Positions 53,911-64,000 of a stretch of 64,000 nucleotides of DNA are shown here, piece after piece. Numbering within the stretch: the first letter of the stretch is position 1; every line of letters begins with the position of its first letter. The DNA comes from Dokdonella_A sp963834755 (GTDB lineage Bacteria; Pseudomonadota; Gammaproteobacteria; Xanthomonadales; Rhodanobacteraceae). The stretch lies in NCBI GenBank assembly GCA_963834755.1, contig CAWICQ010000010.1, positions 434,001 to 498,000 on the forward strand. Direction: 5' to 3'. Under the pieces are notes generated by a model, which was not told the DNA's origin, did not search any database, and saw only the letters and a program-made list of their open reading frames with translations. Made by a program: the position numbers and the translations under genes.

Positions 53911-55851
53911 ATGAGTTGGCTTACAGCGAAACATCGAGTCAAAGCGTACTGCGCTGCTGCAGCGCTGCTTGGAACCTGTAGCGTAGCGATGGCCTCGTCC
54001 GATACCGAGCAATTCGCCCGCTTCAAGGATGCAAACCAGTGGGCCGCGCCCGCGGGTAACCTGATGCTGCAACGCTACAGCGCGCTCAAGGACATCAACG
54101 CCGAAAACGTCAAGGACTTGCAGTTCGCCTGGGCGCAATCGACCGGCGCGCTGCGCGGTCACGAGGGCCAGCCTCTCATCATCAACGATGTCGGCGGCAA
54201 GCCGATGTTGTTCATGATCTCGGGCTGCCCCGAGATGTCGAAGTGCAACATCGTGCAGGCGCTCGACGTCTCCGATCCGGATCATCCGGTGCAGGTGTGG
54301 AGCTATCTGAAGACGAGCGGCCGCGATGAATCCGCGGTGCCGCGCGCATGCTGCGACACGGTCAACCGCGGCGGTTCGTATGCGGACGGCAAGTTCGTGT
54401 TCGGCACCCTGGACGGCTATGTCATCGCGCTCGACGCGAAGACCGGCAAGGAAGCGTGGGTGGTCAAGCACGCCCATCCGGACAAGGGCGAGACGATCAC
54501 GCCCGCGCCGATCATCGCGAACGACAAGGTCCTGATTGGTTTCGGCGGCGACGAATTCGCCGCGCGCGGCCGCTTCACGGCCTACGCGCTCGCCGACGGC
54601 AAGAAAGTATGGGAATGCCAATCGAACGGCACCGACAAAGACGTCTGCCTGACCGCCAACACCAACAAGAAGCATCCGGAATACGGCACCGCGGGCAAGG
54701 ACCTCGGTATCCACACGTATCCGGGCGACGAATGGCAGCGCGGCGGCGGTGCGGCATGGGGCTGGTATTCGTATGATCCGGACCTGCACCTCGTCTATTA
54801 CTCGACCGGCAACCCGGGCCTCTGGAGCCCGTCGTTCCGTTGCGGCGCCAAGCCGCAGACGTTCGAAGCGTGCAACAACGGCCAGTGGGACAACAAATGG
54901 TCGATGACGATCTTCGCGCGCAACGTCGATACCGGCGAAGCCGTGTGGGCGTATCAGATGACGCCGTTCGACCAGTGGGATTATGACGGCATCAACGAGA
55001 ACATCCTCGTCGACAATCTCGACGTCGACGGCAACAAGCACAAGGCGCTCGTCCACTTCGACCGCAACGGCTTCGCCTATGTCCTCGATCGTACCGACGG
55101 CACGCTGCTGCGCGCCCACAAGTACGTGACGGTCAACTGGGCCGAGAAGGTCGACATGAAGACCGGCCGTCCGGTCAAGGTCGCCGAGCACTCGCCGCTG
55201 CTGCCGCAGAAGAACACGCAGGCGTGTCCGTCCGCGATGGGCGGCAAGGACCAGCAGCCGGCGTCGGTCGATCCGATGGATCCCGCGAACTTCTATGTGC
55301 CGACCAACAACTGGTGCATGGAGTTGAATCCGCAGGAGCGCTCGCACACGCAGCAGGGCACCGTGTACGTGTTCGCGAACGTCTTCATGTATCCCGAGAA
55401 GCCGGGCGTGACGGGCAAGATCAAGAAGTTCAACGTCGTCACCGGCAAGACCGAGTGGGAAGTGCCTGACCAGTATCCCAACTGGGGCGGCACGCTGACG
55501 ACGGCCGGCGGCCTCGTGTTCTACGGCAGCCTCGGCGGCGACTTCCGCGCGGTCGATCGTTCGACCGGCAAGATCCTTTGGTCGCGCAAGCTCGGCTCGG
55601 GCATCATCGGCAATCCGATCGCCTGGTCGGTCGGCGGCAAGGAATACATCTCGGTCTTTGCGGGCATCGGCGGCTGGATCGGCTTGCCGGTTACGGCAGG
55701 CCTCGATCTCAACGACAAGTTCGGTGCGATCGGCGCGACGGCGATGACGAAGGCCGCGGGCCTCAATCACATTCCGCAGGGCGGCGAGCTGTACACGTTC
55801 CGCATCGGCGGCCAGACCCCGGACAGCCCGACCGCGGGCGCGGGCATGTGA
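53911..55851 (+). CDS. xoxF: Lanthanide-type PQQ methanol dehydrogenase XoxF
   Basis: A 646-residue periplasmic eight-bladed propeller with a signal peptide (to about residue 29). The vicinal disulfide Cys147-Cys148 (RACCDTVNRGG) is in place. Metal and substrate residues follow: Glu215 in GGDEFAARG, Asn301 in STGNPGLW, catalytic Asp357 and the extra Asp359 in QWDYDG. The second Asp marks lanthanide-using XoxF enzymes; calcium MxaF enzymes have Ala there. It oxidises methanol with PQQ and passes electrons to a cytochrome c. GGAGGAG precedes the ATG. An intrinsic terminator follows. Confidence 0.93.
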   Translation: MSWLTAKHRVKAYCAAAALLGTCSVAMASSDTEQFARFKDANQWAAPAGNLMLQRYSALKDINAENVKDLQFAWAQSTGALRGHEGQPLIINDVGGKPMLFMISGCPEMSKCNIVQALDVSDPDHPVQVWSYLKTSGRDESAVPRACCDTVNRGGSYADGKFVFGTLDGYVIALDAKTGKEAWVVKHAHPDKGETITPAPIIANDKVLIGFGGDEFAARGRFTAYALADGKKVWECQSNGTDKDVCLTANTNKKHPEYGTAGKDLGIHTYPGDEWQRGGGAAWGWYSYDPDLHLVYYSTGNPGLWSPSFRCGAKPQTFEACNNGQWDNKWSMTIFARNVDTGEAVWAYQMTPFDQWDYDGINENILVDNLDVDGNKHKALVHFDRNGFAYVLDRTDGTLLRAHKYVTVNWAEKVDMKTGRPVKVAEHSPLLPQKNTQACPSAMGGKDQQPASVDPMDPANFYVPTNNWCMELNPQERSHTQQGTVYVFANVFMYPEKPGVTGKIKKFNVVTGKTEWEVPDQYPNWGGTLTTAGGLVFYGSLGGDFRAVDRSTGKILWSRKLGSGIIGNPIAWSVGGKEYISVFAGIGGWIGLPVTAGLDLNDKFGAIGATAMTKAAGLNHIPQGGELYTFRIGGQTPDSPTAGAGM

Positions 55852-55890
55852 TCGCTTGATGGATTGGTTGTTGTTGTCCGTTTGACTGAA

Positions 55891-55920
55891 CGCCCGGCGC
55901 CGTTGGTGCCGGGCGTTTTT
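55891..55920 (+). terminator. Intrinsic terminator after xoxF
   Basis: CGCCCGGC-CGTTGGT-type loop-GCCGGGCG followed at once by TTTTT. The eight-base perfect stem and U-tract make this the clearest Rho-independent terminator in the window. The xoxJ-type gene starts about 100 bases later, so it may be transcribed separately or by read-through. Confidence 0.85.
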
Positions 55921-56038
55921 CGCTCCGCCTTGCGTCGTCCGCGCGCATCAGCGCCGGAATTCCTCCTATGGTGCGCGGGCACGGAATTCAGCAACATCCC
56001 CGCTGTCCAAGGAGTATTCCGGAATGAGAGGTGTGCCG

Positions 56039-57670
56039 ATGAAGACGATACTCCGCAACGCATTCGTACTCTCGCTTGCGGCATTCGCCGCCAACGCATC
56101 GGCCGCCGGGGCCCCCAAGCTCGGATCGCTCCGTGTCTGCGCCGACCCGGGCAACATGCCGCTGTCGAACAACAAACAGGAAGGCTTCCAGAACAAGATC
56201 GCCGACGTACTGGCTCAGTCGCTCGGCACCCAGGTGCAGTACTACTGGCGCCCGTCGTTCGAGCGCGCGCTGATGCGCACGACGATCGGCGAAGGCAACT
56301 GCGATTTGTGGATGGACATGACCGACGACACGGACGGCGCGGAGATGACGACGCCGCTGTACCGCTCGACGTTTGTGCTCGTCTATCGCCAGGACTCTGG
56401 CTTCGTCATCAAGAATTTCGATGATCCGAAACTGGATAAATTGCGCATCGGCGTTTATCAGGTATCCGCGATCCGTCAGGCGCTGGCGCAGCACGGCATC
56501 ATGCAGAACACCGTGATCCAGTATCTCTCGCACGACGGCGACCTGGTGCCCCAGGATCAACCGTCGTATTCGGTGCAGCAGGTCGTCGACAAGAAACTCG
56601 ACATGGCCGCTGTGTGGGGACCGATGGCCGGCTACTTCAAGGCGATCAAGAAGGCGCCGCTCGTCATCCAGCCGGTGAATCTGATGGAGGACAGCATTCC
56701 TCTCGAGTTCGACATGGCGATGGCGACGCCGAAAGGACGCCCGGAAATCAAGCCCCTCATCGAGCAGGCGATGCGCGACAGCAAGGACAAGATCCGCGCG
56801 ATCCTGGTCGAATACGGCGTGCCGCTCGTGAAGTGCGACGACTGCATCATCGATGGTAACCTCCCCTCGCATGGTCCGTACAAGCCGGCCGCGCCGCAGA
56901 CCCAGACGGCGGCGAACGACGAGCCGAAGGCGAGTCTCGCCGACCTGAAGAAGTGGCTCGCGCAGGGCGCAGATCCGAACGCCGAGCTCGGCAACGCGGT
57001 CATCGCGAACGATCCGGTGCGCGTGACGTATCTCGTCGAGCACGGCGCCGACGCCAGCGCGCGCGACGGTGACGGCTACACCGCCCTCGGCAATGCGGTG
57101 CGCTTCGGCTACGGGCCCATTGCGACGTACCTTGTCGAGCACAAGGCCGATCCGAACGCGACCGATCTTTCGGGCTGGACGCCGCTCATGTACGCGGCCT
57201 GGACCGACGATGCCGATCTCGCGAAATTCTTGATCGCGCACGGCGCGCAGCTCGAGCTCACGCGCGAGGCGAGCGGACTCACGTCACTCGCGATCGCATC
57301 ACAGAACAACAAGCAGAAGGCGGCCGCCGAGCTCATCGATGCCGGCGCCGACGTCAATCACCCGGTCGGCGCGGGCGGCTACACGCCGCTCATGCTTGCC
57401 GCGACGGCCGGATCGGTCGACATCGCAGAGCGGCTCATCGGCAAGGGCGCCAACGTCAACGCGAAGAACCCGGGTGGCGTAACCGCGCTGATGATCGCGG
57501 CCGCCGCCAATCGTTCTGACATCGCCTCGATGCTGATGAAGGCCGGTGCCGATCCGAGCCTCAAGAGCGAGGACGGTCGCACGGCGCTGAAGATCGCCGA
57601 GTCGAACAACGCCGACGAGGTCGCGAAATTGCTCAAGCAGGCGACGCAGAAGCCGGGCGACAAATCGTGA
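56039..57670 (+). CDS. XoxJ-like periplasmic binding protein fused to ankyrin repeats
   Basis: A 543-residue exported protein (signal peptide MKTILRNAFVLSLAAFAANA). Residues 25-280 are a quinoprotein-dehydrogenase-associated binding protein of XoxJ/MoxJ type: LRVCADPGNMPLSNNKQEGF, then VQYYWRPSFERALMR and CDLWMDMTDDTDG. From about residue 300 come six or more ankyrin repeats (DGDGYTALGNAVRFGYGPIA, GWTPLMYAAWTDDADLAKFL, GGYTPLMLAATAGSVDIAER). XoxJ is thought to help mature or activate XoxF. The ankyrin tail is unusual and would be a periplasmic protein-binding part. ATG 56024 is an alternative start. Confidence 0.85.
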   Translation: MKTILRNAFVLSLAAFAANASAAGAPKLGSLRVCADPGNMPLSNNKQEGFQNKIADVLAQSLGTQVQYYWRPSFERALMRTTIGEGNCDLWMDMTDDTDGAEMTTPLYRSTFVLVYRQDSGFVIKNFDDPKLDKLRIGVYQVSAIRQALAQHGIMQNTVIQYLSHDGDLVPQDQPSYSVQQVVDKKLDMAAVWGPMAGYFKAIKKAPLVIQPVNLMEDSIPLEFDMAMATPKGRPEIKPLIEQAMRDSKDKIRAILVEYGVPLVKCDDCIIDGNLPSHGPYKPAAPQTQTAANDEPKASLADLKKWLAQGADPNAELGNAVIANDPVRVTYLVEHGADASARDGDGYTALGNAVRFGYGPIATYLVEHKADPNATDLSGWTPLMYAAWTDDADLAKFLIAHGAQLELTREASGLTSLAIASQNNKQKAAAELIDAGADVNHPVGAGGYTPLMLAATAGSVDIAERLIGKGANVNAKNPGGVTALMIAAAANRSDIASMLMKAGADPSLKSEDGRTALKIAESNNADEVAKLLKQATQKPGDKS

Positions 57671-57831
57671 GCGCCGAGGTTGCCCACGCTCGATCGCGCT
57701 GGCGCTACCTTTGCGGCTCGAACGAACTTGTATCGGCGGTCATCGACTCTTAAGGCAACTGGTCGACAATCGTTTTCGTGAATGACCTCGATGTCCAACA
57801 TTTGAGGGCGTTGGATCAAAAGGAGATGGCT

Positions 57832-58389
57832 GTGCTGAAGAAAGTTTTGAGTGTTGGCGCCGTCGCCGCACTGGCGCTCGCTGCGGCGATTTGCGTGCAT
57901 GAGTCGGCTACGGCCGCCGATCCCCCGAAGGCGGACGCCGCGAACAGCGGCGCCAAGATCGACTACACCAAGATCACGCCGCCCGACCTGGTCAAGCAGA
58001 CGCCGAAAGGCCAGCTCAAGAATCCGTACAACGACAGCCAGGCCGACATCGTCGCGCAAGGCGAGAAGATTTTCCTCGGCTACAGCTGCAATGGCTGCCA
58101 CGGCGGCGGCGGCGGCGGCGGGATGTGTCCTCCGTTGACCAACGACGTCTGGGTCTACGAAGGTGACGACGACACGCTGTTCCGCCTCGTCACGCTTGGC
58201 TCCGTTGAGCTGCAGAAGGCAGGCTACAGCCGCCACGGCAGCGAGAACGTGGTCGGTCCGATGCCACCTTTCGGCATGCTGATCAAGTCAAGCGACGAAC
58301 TTTGGAAGATCCTGACTTTCGTGCGTTCCAAGTACAGTCCTAACGCCGATCCGAAGTACAAGTACGGCACGCCGCCGGAACTGCGCTGA
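57832..58389 (+). CDS. Methanol-metabolism cytochrome c (XoxG-like)
   Basis: A roughly 185-residue periplasmic cytochrome. A signal peptide ends ESATA. SCNGCHGGGGGGGM holds the single CXXCH, MCPPLTNDVWVYEGDDDTLFRLVTLG follows, and MPPFG supplies the likely Met ligand. This layout is that of the methanol-related c-type cytochromes that accept electrons from XoxF. AAAAGGAG abuts the ATG at 57826, so GTG 57832, six bases further on, is the better-spaced start (LKKVLSVGAV). It follows the XoxJ gene by 160 bases. Confidence 0.82.
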   Translation: MLKKVLSVGAVAALALAAAICVHESATAADPPKADAANSGAKIDYTKITPPDLVKQTPKGQLKNPYNDSQADIVAQGEKIFLGYSCNGCHGGGGGGGMCPPLTNDVWVYEGDDDTLFRLVTLGSVELQKAGYSRHGSENVVGPMPPFGMLIKSSDELWKILTFVRSKYSPNADPKYKYGTPPELR

Positions 58390-58536
58390 CGTCACGCGCC
58401 ACGCGTCGAACCGGCGGCGGGAAAAACCCGCTGCCGGTCGAACGCGTCGGCGACGATCGGGCCGCGACAGATCGGCCCGCGACGACTGGCTCGCGAAATC
58501 GGCGCATGGTGAACCCGCGCCGCCGGGAAAGGTCAT

Positions 58537-59587
58537 ATGAACACAAGCGGCGATGAACTGGAGGTCGGCGTGTCGATGCATTGCGCAATGAATCCCGGCG
58601 CTGTTTCCCTGCGCCGCCTCGTGCGATTCCATGGAGCGGCGCTCGCCTGCGCGCTCATCTTGGCGTTCATTGGCGCGCCGGCCATCGCCGCGCCGTTCGC
58701 TTATGTTCCGAACCAGAAAAGCGGCACGATCTCGGTGATCGATACCGCGACGGACACGGTCACGCGCACGCTCTCCGCAAGCGGCTCGCTCGGCAAGCGA
58801 TTGCAGGCGATCGACTCCGATTCGAAAGGTGATGTGTTGTACGTCGTCGATGCCGAGCGCAACAAACTCATCGCGATCGATCCGGCCACCGATTCGGTGA
58901 AACATAGCGTCGACATCGGCGAGGATGCCGAAGGCGTGCGTCTGTCGCCACGCGGCGATCTGCTCGCGGTATGCGCGGAAGGCCAGCACAAAGTGCTGCT
59001 GATCGATCCCAAGACCTTCAAGATCGAAACGCGCATTCCGACACAGGGCCACAATCCCGAGCACTGCGAGTTCGCGCCCGACGCCGCGCTGCTGCTGACC
59101 AGCAACGAAGGTTCGGACAATCTCGACGTCATCGATCTCAAGCAGAAGAAGTCGGTCGGCGACGATTGCGACCAGCGGCCATCCGCGCGGTGCGGCGTTC
59201 GTGCCGGGCACATCGCACGTCTACGTCGCGCAGGAATCCGCCAATACGGTCGATGTCGTCGATCTTCCGTCACGCAAGAAGATCGCGAGCATTCCGACCG
59301 CGCTGCGCACGGCCGGCGTCACCGTCAGTCGCGACGGCAAGCGCGTCTATGCGGCCAATGGCGGTGCCGGCAGCGTTTCGGTGATCGACGTCGCGACCGA
59401 CAAGGTCATCAAGGAAATCCCGGTCGGCAAGCGCCCGTGGAACATGGCGCTGACGCCGGATGGCAAGAAGCTCTACGTTGCGAACGGACGATCGAACAGC
59501 GTCAGCGTGATCGATACCGCCGCACTCGCCGTGGTCAAGGAAATCCCGGTCGGCGAATTGCCTTGGGGTGTGATAATTCCCCAATGA
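58537..59587 (+). CDS. PQQ-associated YVTN beta-propeller (interrupted by a frameshift)
   Basis: A seven-bladed YVTN-type propeller with a signal peptide (ALACALILAFIGAPAIA). Blades read FAYVPNQKSGTISVIDTATD, then VLYVVDAERNKLIAIDPATD and AANGGAGSVSVIDVATDKV. It belongs to the beta-propellers found next to PQQ-dependent dehydrogenases. After KKSVGD near 59161 the frame breaks; the rest (SGHPRGAAFVPGTSHVYVAQ onward) is in another frame. Inserting CG at GACGATTGCG restores it. GGGAAAGG precedes ATG 58537. Function in the PQQ system is unknown. Confidence 0.82.
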
Positions 59588-59914
59588 GGCAACGCGCCGG
59601 ATAGAAATCCGCGAGCTGCGTCGCCATCTGGAACAGCTGTTCCATTTCCGTTTCACCGGTGCGCCGAAACGAGTGCGGAATACGCCGCCGGAGCGCCAAT
59701 AAAGCCTTGAAAAACGGTAAGTTACGCTTTGTTTTTTGGTGGCATGCAGATTGCCTTCCCAGCAGGCATCCGGTCGCTCGCGCCGTACACTTTTTCCGCA
59801 TGGCGCGCGACTCGCGCGGGTCCAACCGACTCTTGCGCAGTCCGGTCGCGCCGGTTGTGACAGGAGGAGCGATGCTCGCCGGAGACGAATGGAATTCCTA
59901 GGAGATCCTGAGCA
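59588..59914. other. 327-base gap with a nine-codon leader frame before frmA
   Basis: An AT-rich patch at about 59700-59750 (TTGAAAAACGG...TTTGTTTTTTGG) is a likely promoter area. AGGAGGAGC precedes a nine-codon frame ATG at 59872 encoding MLAGDEWNS, whose stop overlaps GGAG, the likely ribosome site of frmA. It may be a leader peptide or chance. Nothing else is recognisable. Confidence 0.45.
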
Positions 59915-61027
<1,113 letters not shown>

Positions 61028-61142
61028 GAGGTGCGCGCCGCGCGGGCGTGCCGCGCAGGGGGTCTCTTGTCGATCGTCCACGATCGCGGAGATCAAGAAG
61101 CGGCCCTCCCTGGCCGCACTGTTCAAAAGGTGAGGTGAAAAA

Positions 61143-61709
61143 ATGGCCGTCAACATCCATCCGACCGTCGACAAGGGCATCAAACCCGGTTCGAAGGATT
61201 TCGCGGGCGGAACGCTCCAGTGCAAATGCGGAGCCGTCGAAGTCTCGGTGAAATCGCAAAGCGCGCACAACCACGCTTGTGGCTGCACCAAATGCTGGAA
61301 ACCGGAAGGTGCGAACTTCTCGGTCGTCGCAGTGGTGCCGCGCGACAAGGTCAGCGTGACCAAAGGCGCCGACAAGCTCAAGGTGGTCGATCCCAGCGCG
61401 ACGATTCAACGTCACGCCTGCACCGGTTGCGGCGTGCACATGTACGGCCGCATCGAGAACACCAAGCATCCGTTCTACGGGCTCGACTTCATCCACACCG
61501 AGCTTTCGCCGCAGACCGGCTGGCAGGAACCGCAGTTCGCCGCGTTCGTTTCTTCGATCATCGAATCGGGCTTTCCGCCCAGCCGCATGGGCGAAGTGCG
61601 CAGCCGCATCAAGGAGCTCGGGCTCGAGCCGTACGACTGCCTGTCGCCGACGCTGATGGATGCGATCGCGACGCATATCGCCAAGGCTTCGGGCGTTCTC
61701 AAGGCCTGA
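61143..61709 (+). CDS. gfa: S-(hydroxymethyl)glutathione synthase (Gfa)
   Basis: A 188-residue zinc protein. QCKCGAVEVSVKS and HACGCTKCWKPEGANF carry the zinc Cys set, and RHACTGCGVHMYGRIE completes the second site, as in Paracoccus Gfa. It speeds joining of formaldehyde and glutathione, feeding FrmA. GTGAGGTG precedes the ATG, 115 bases after frmA. Gfa is typical of methylotrophic or formaldehyde-handling proteobacteria. Confidence 0.94.
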   Translation: MAVNIHPTVDKGIKPGSKDFAGGTLQCKCGAVEVSVKSQSAHNHACGCTKCWKPEGANFSVVAVVPRDKVSVTKGADKLKVVDPSATIQRHACTGCGVHMYGRIENTKHPFYGLDFIHTELSPQTGWQEPQFAAFVSSIIESGFPPSRMGEVRSRIKELGLEPYDCLSPTLMDAIATHIAKASGVLKA

Positions 61710-61759
61710 CATCGGTTGAGGGCGCGTATCCGCCGAACGCGACGGATACGCCCTTCCTC

Positions 61760-62490
61760 ATGCAATCTCCTGTTCCGGCCACGTCGGTCCAAGACGGCTC
61801 GCCGAACGCGAGCGCGCGAGGCGCGAGGCCGAACGACGCGATCGCGACGCCGCTGCGTATCGCGATCGCCGATGATCACGCCGTCGTCCGCGCCGGTTAT
61901 CGCCGGCTGCTCGAGCTCGACCAGCGCATGCGCATCGTCGCCGAATTCGGCGACGGCGAGAGCGCGTATCGCTGGCTCTCGTCGAATGCCGCCGACGTTC
62001 TGATTCTCGACCTGACGATGCCGGGCCACGGCGGTCTGGCGACGTTGCAGCGCCTGCGCCAGCGCGTGCCGGCGCTACGCGTACTCATCTTCACGATGCA
62101 CGAGAGCGCCGATCTCGCTGCACAGACGCTACGCATCGGTGCCGCCGGTTACATCACCAAAAGCAGTGCGCCGGAGTCGCTCGTCGCGGCCGTCCGCGAA
62201 GTCGCCGCGGGCGGCCGGCCTGTTTCGCCGGATGTCGCGCGCGCGTTGCCCGACGCGGCGCGCAAGGACACGCCGCACGACGCCCTGTCATCGCGCGAAT
62301 TCGAAATTTTCCTGATGCTGGCGCGCGGCGGTAATGTCGAAGACATCGCCGCGTCGCGCTGCCTCAGCGCGAAGACGATCGCGAATTATCAGACGTCGAT
62401 CCGGCAAAAAACCGGGCTCGGCTCATCGCTCGACATGTATCGCTACGCCGTCGCGCACGACTCTGCCTGCCGGAGACGCGACGGAACTGA
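61760..62490 (+). CDS. NarL/LuxR-type response regulator (C-terminus shifted)
   Basis: A roughly 240-residue regulator. RIAIADDHAVVRAGYRRLLE and LILDLTMPGHGG carry the acidic pocket and phospho-acceptor Asp; FTMHESADLAAQTLRIGAAGYITKSS completes the receiver. LSSREFEIFLMLARGGNVEDIA and LSAKTIANYQTSIRQKTGLG form the LuxR helix-turn-helix. As read, the frame fails to stop after YAVAH and runs into the antisense of the kinase. One missing G at 62458-62460 would give AVAHGLCLPETRRN and a stop at 62490. It probably pairs with the kinase next door and may control the methanol genes. Confidence 0.82.
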
Positions 62491-62494
62491 GGTT

Positions 62495-63881
62495 TCACGC
62501 GTCGACCCGCGACGGCACCGGGAAATACGCGCGCAGGCGGAAGCCGCTGCGACGTTCCGCATCGCTCACCGACGGACCCATCTCGATCTCGCCGCCGTAC
62601 GCCCACACGCGCTCGCGCATGCCGGCGAGACCGTTGCCGCGATGCGGCGCCTGGTCGGTCGAGTCGAGACCGACGCCGTCGTCTTCGACGCACCATTCGA
62701 CACCGCCGCTCGCGCGCGCACCGACGCGAACGCCGATGCGCCAGGCATCCGCGTGGCGCGCCGCGTTGGTCAGCGCTTCCTGCGTGAGTCGATACAGCAC
62801 GAGCGCAAGATCGTCGGGCACATCGCGCTCGCCGAGCTCGTAGCTCAACGAGTAATCCGCGCGCTGGCCCGGTCGTTCGCGCCAGCTTTGCACGAGATCC
62901 TCGAGCAACCGCCGCAGCGGAACGCCGCCCGCGCCGGCATCGCTGTTCTGCGGCCGCAGTTCACGCAACAGATCGCGCACCTGGCCGTGGAAGCGCTCGC
63001 AGTGCCGCGCGAGGCCGCCGATGATTTCGCCAAGTTCCGGCATCGCTGCCGCGTGATGCGCGAGCCAGGCCACGTCCGCGCGCATCGCGGTCAGCGTCTG
63101 GCCGAATTCATCGTGCAGCTCGCGTGCGATCCGCGCGCGTTCTTCTTCCTGCGAAGACACCAGCTTGAGACTGACGACACGCCGCGCCTCGCGCGCGCTC
63201 GACAACGTCGCGGCGAGATGATTCAGGGCGCGCGCGATGCGATCCATTTCGACGAACGGCAACGTCGGCAGCCGATACGCGAAATCGTCGCGCTCATACC
63301 GTTCGATCGCGTGCTGGATCGGCTGCAGCGGCGCGAGCGTGCGGCGCAGTGCCCAATAGACCGCGAGCAACAGCGCGACGCCGTAACCGGCTAGCACGCG
63401 CCAGCATGCCGACCAGATTATCGAGCGCCTCGCGCTGCTCGCTGGAAGGATCGAGCGACAGCGTCGCGACGAAATGCGCATCATCATCGCGCTGCAGCGT
63501 CCACGGTCCCGACGGATCGACGCGGACCGAGCGCATGCCCGGCACGATCGACGCGAACCATCGCTCCAACGCGCTCGACGGCTCGGCGTCGCGCAGCGCG
63601 ACGCGCGTCATGCCGGCCGAGTCGCGCAGATCGAGCTGGATGTGGCGCAAGTCGCCGCCCTGGTTGATATGGCGCAGTGCGTCGACGTGCGCATCGATGT
63701 CGCCCGCAGGACCGTTCTCGATCGCATAGAGATGCTCGAACAGGTGCACGATCTCGAGCGCGCCGCGCTCTTCGCGCTGCACATCGTATTGCGCACGCCA
63801 GAGCGCCAGTGCCAGCCCGGCAAGCAGGATCACCGCGCTGACCGCCATGATGCGCGTGAGCAGATAGCGTGACATTTGCAT
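62495..63881 (-). CDS. Sensor histidine kinase, HisKA_3 type (interrupted by a frameshift)
   Basis: A membrane kinase convergent with the regulator. An N-terminal span (ILLAGLALALWR) and a periplasmic domain of about 130 residues lead to a break near 63396-63402. Then follow a second span (LAGYGVALLLAVYWAL), a HAMP-like linker, the phospho-acceptor His in ARELHDEFGQTLTAMRADV and the ATPase motifs NAARHADAW and DDGVGLD. Restoring CG in GCGCGTG joins MLAR to VLAGYG. It likely phosphorylates the NarL-type partner; the ligand is unknown. GAGG sits before ATG 63881. Upstream to the right edge nothing is resolved. Confidence 0.82.
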
Positions 63882-64000
63882 CGCGGCGACCTCGATCCGG
63901 AATCTCAACATCTTGCGCGCGGCCGCGCGCGGATGTCACGTTGACGGTTCACGACACCGCGCAGCGGACATCGACTCGAACGTCGGTTCCGCATTGACGC

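Noticed and set aside
53905..55770. A 621-codon minus-strand frame antisense to xoxF
   Set aside because: Arg/Val-rich shadow with no domains; xoxF on the plus strand is unmistakable.
59535..59825. 96-codon minus-strand frame ending MEQLFQMATQLADFYP...
   Set aside because: Overlaps the end of the propeller and lacks a ribosome site or recognised homology. Too weak to call a gene.
61220..63394. A 724-codon open frame covering gfa, the regulator and the kinase region
   Set aside because: Its ends are out-of-frame or antisense readings of gfa and of the histidine kinase; only the middle (from 61760) is the regulator. The lack of a stop is due to high GC and a likely missing base near 62459.

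Overview
The window looks like chromosomal DNA of a high-GC gammaproteobacterium of the Xanthomonadales (Lysobacterales) type, possibly Rhodanobacteraceae. This is inferred from gene content: a halogenase-like aryl-polyene enzyme set, TorF-glnK-amtB, hemD-hemX-hemY, yibN/secB/gpsA/trmL, a Xanthomonas-like OleD reductase, and GC-rich CCCTCACCC...CTCTCCCG repeats. I see no rRNA, tRNA, CRISPR array, insertion sequence or phage gene.

Layout. 0-7 kb: start of hemF, then a small aryl-polyene/xanthomonadin-like group (ketosynthase, chain-length-factor partner, GT2 glycosyltransferase, halogenase-like flavoprotein, ketoreductase) interrupted by an internally deleted antiporter remnant. 7-12 kb: nitrogen assimilation (TorF porin, glnK, amtB, glnA), with a sigma-54 promoter and paired NtrC-type sites in front of glnA. 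12-23 kb: uppP, two TPR proteins (one with an Asp/Asn hydroxylase domain, one sulfotransferase-like), lipid and housekeeping enzymes, srkA. 23-26.3 kb: hemD-hemX-hemY. 26.5-34 kb: thioesterase, lipoprotein, beta-helix protein, then yibN - [PNGase A-like secreted amidase] - secB - gpsA - trmL. 34-47 kb: two small secreted proteins behind near-identical promoter copies, SDRs, an M16 peptidase, small lipoproteins, ubiJ-ubiB, arfB and an acyltransferase.

48-64 kb is the most interesting region. A decaheme MtrA-type cytochrome, an MtrB/PioB-type outer-membrane porin, a diheme cytochrome c and a cupredoxin are followed on the same strand by a lanthanide-type methanol dehydrogenase (XoxF, with the DYD motif), a XoxJ-type binding protein fused to ankyrin repeats, a methanol-type cytochrome c, a PQQ-associated beta-propeller, glutathione-dependent formaldehyde oxidation enzymes (FrmA, Gfa), a NarL-type regulator and a convergent histidine kinase. 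Together they could form a path from methanol through periplasmic carriers to an outer-membrane electron conduit, with formaldehyde cleared by glutathione. The coupling is inferred from gene order only. No extracellular MtrC-type cytochrome, fghA or pqq genes are in the window.

Eight frameshifts interrupt otherwise intact genes (gpsA, ubiB, mtrA, mtrB twice, the beta-propeller, the regulator, the kinase). Seven can each be repaired by restoring one CG dinucleotide, usually within or beside a CG-rich stretch. This points to a systematic sequence error, or less likely to a mutational signature, so I describe these genes as interrupted rather than dead.
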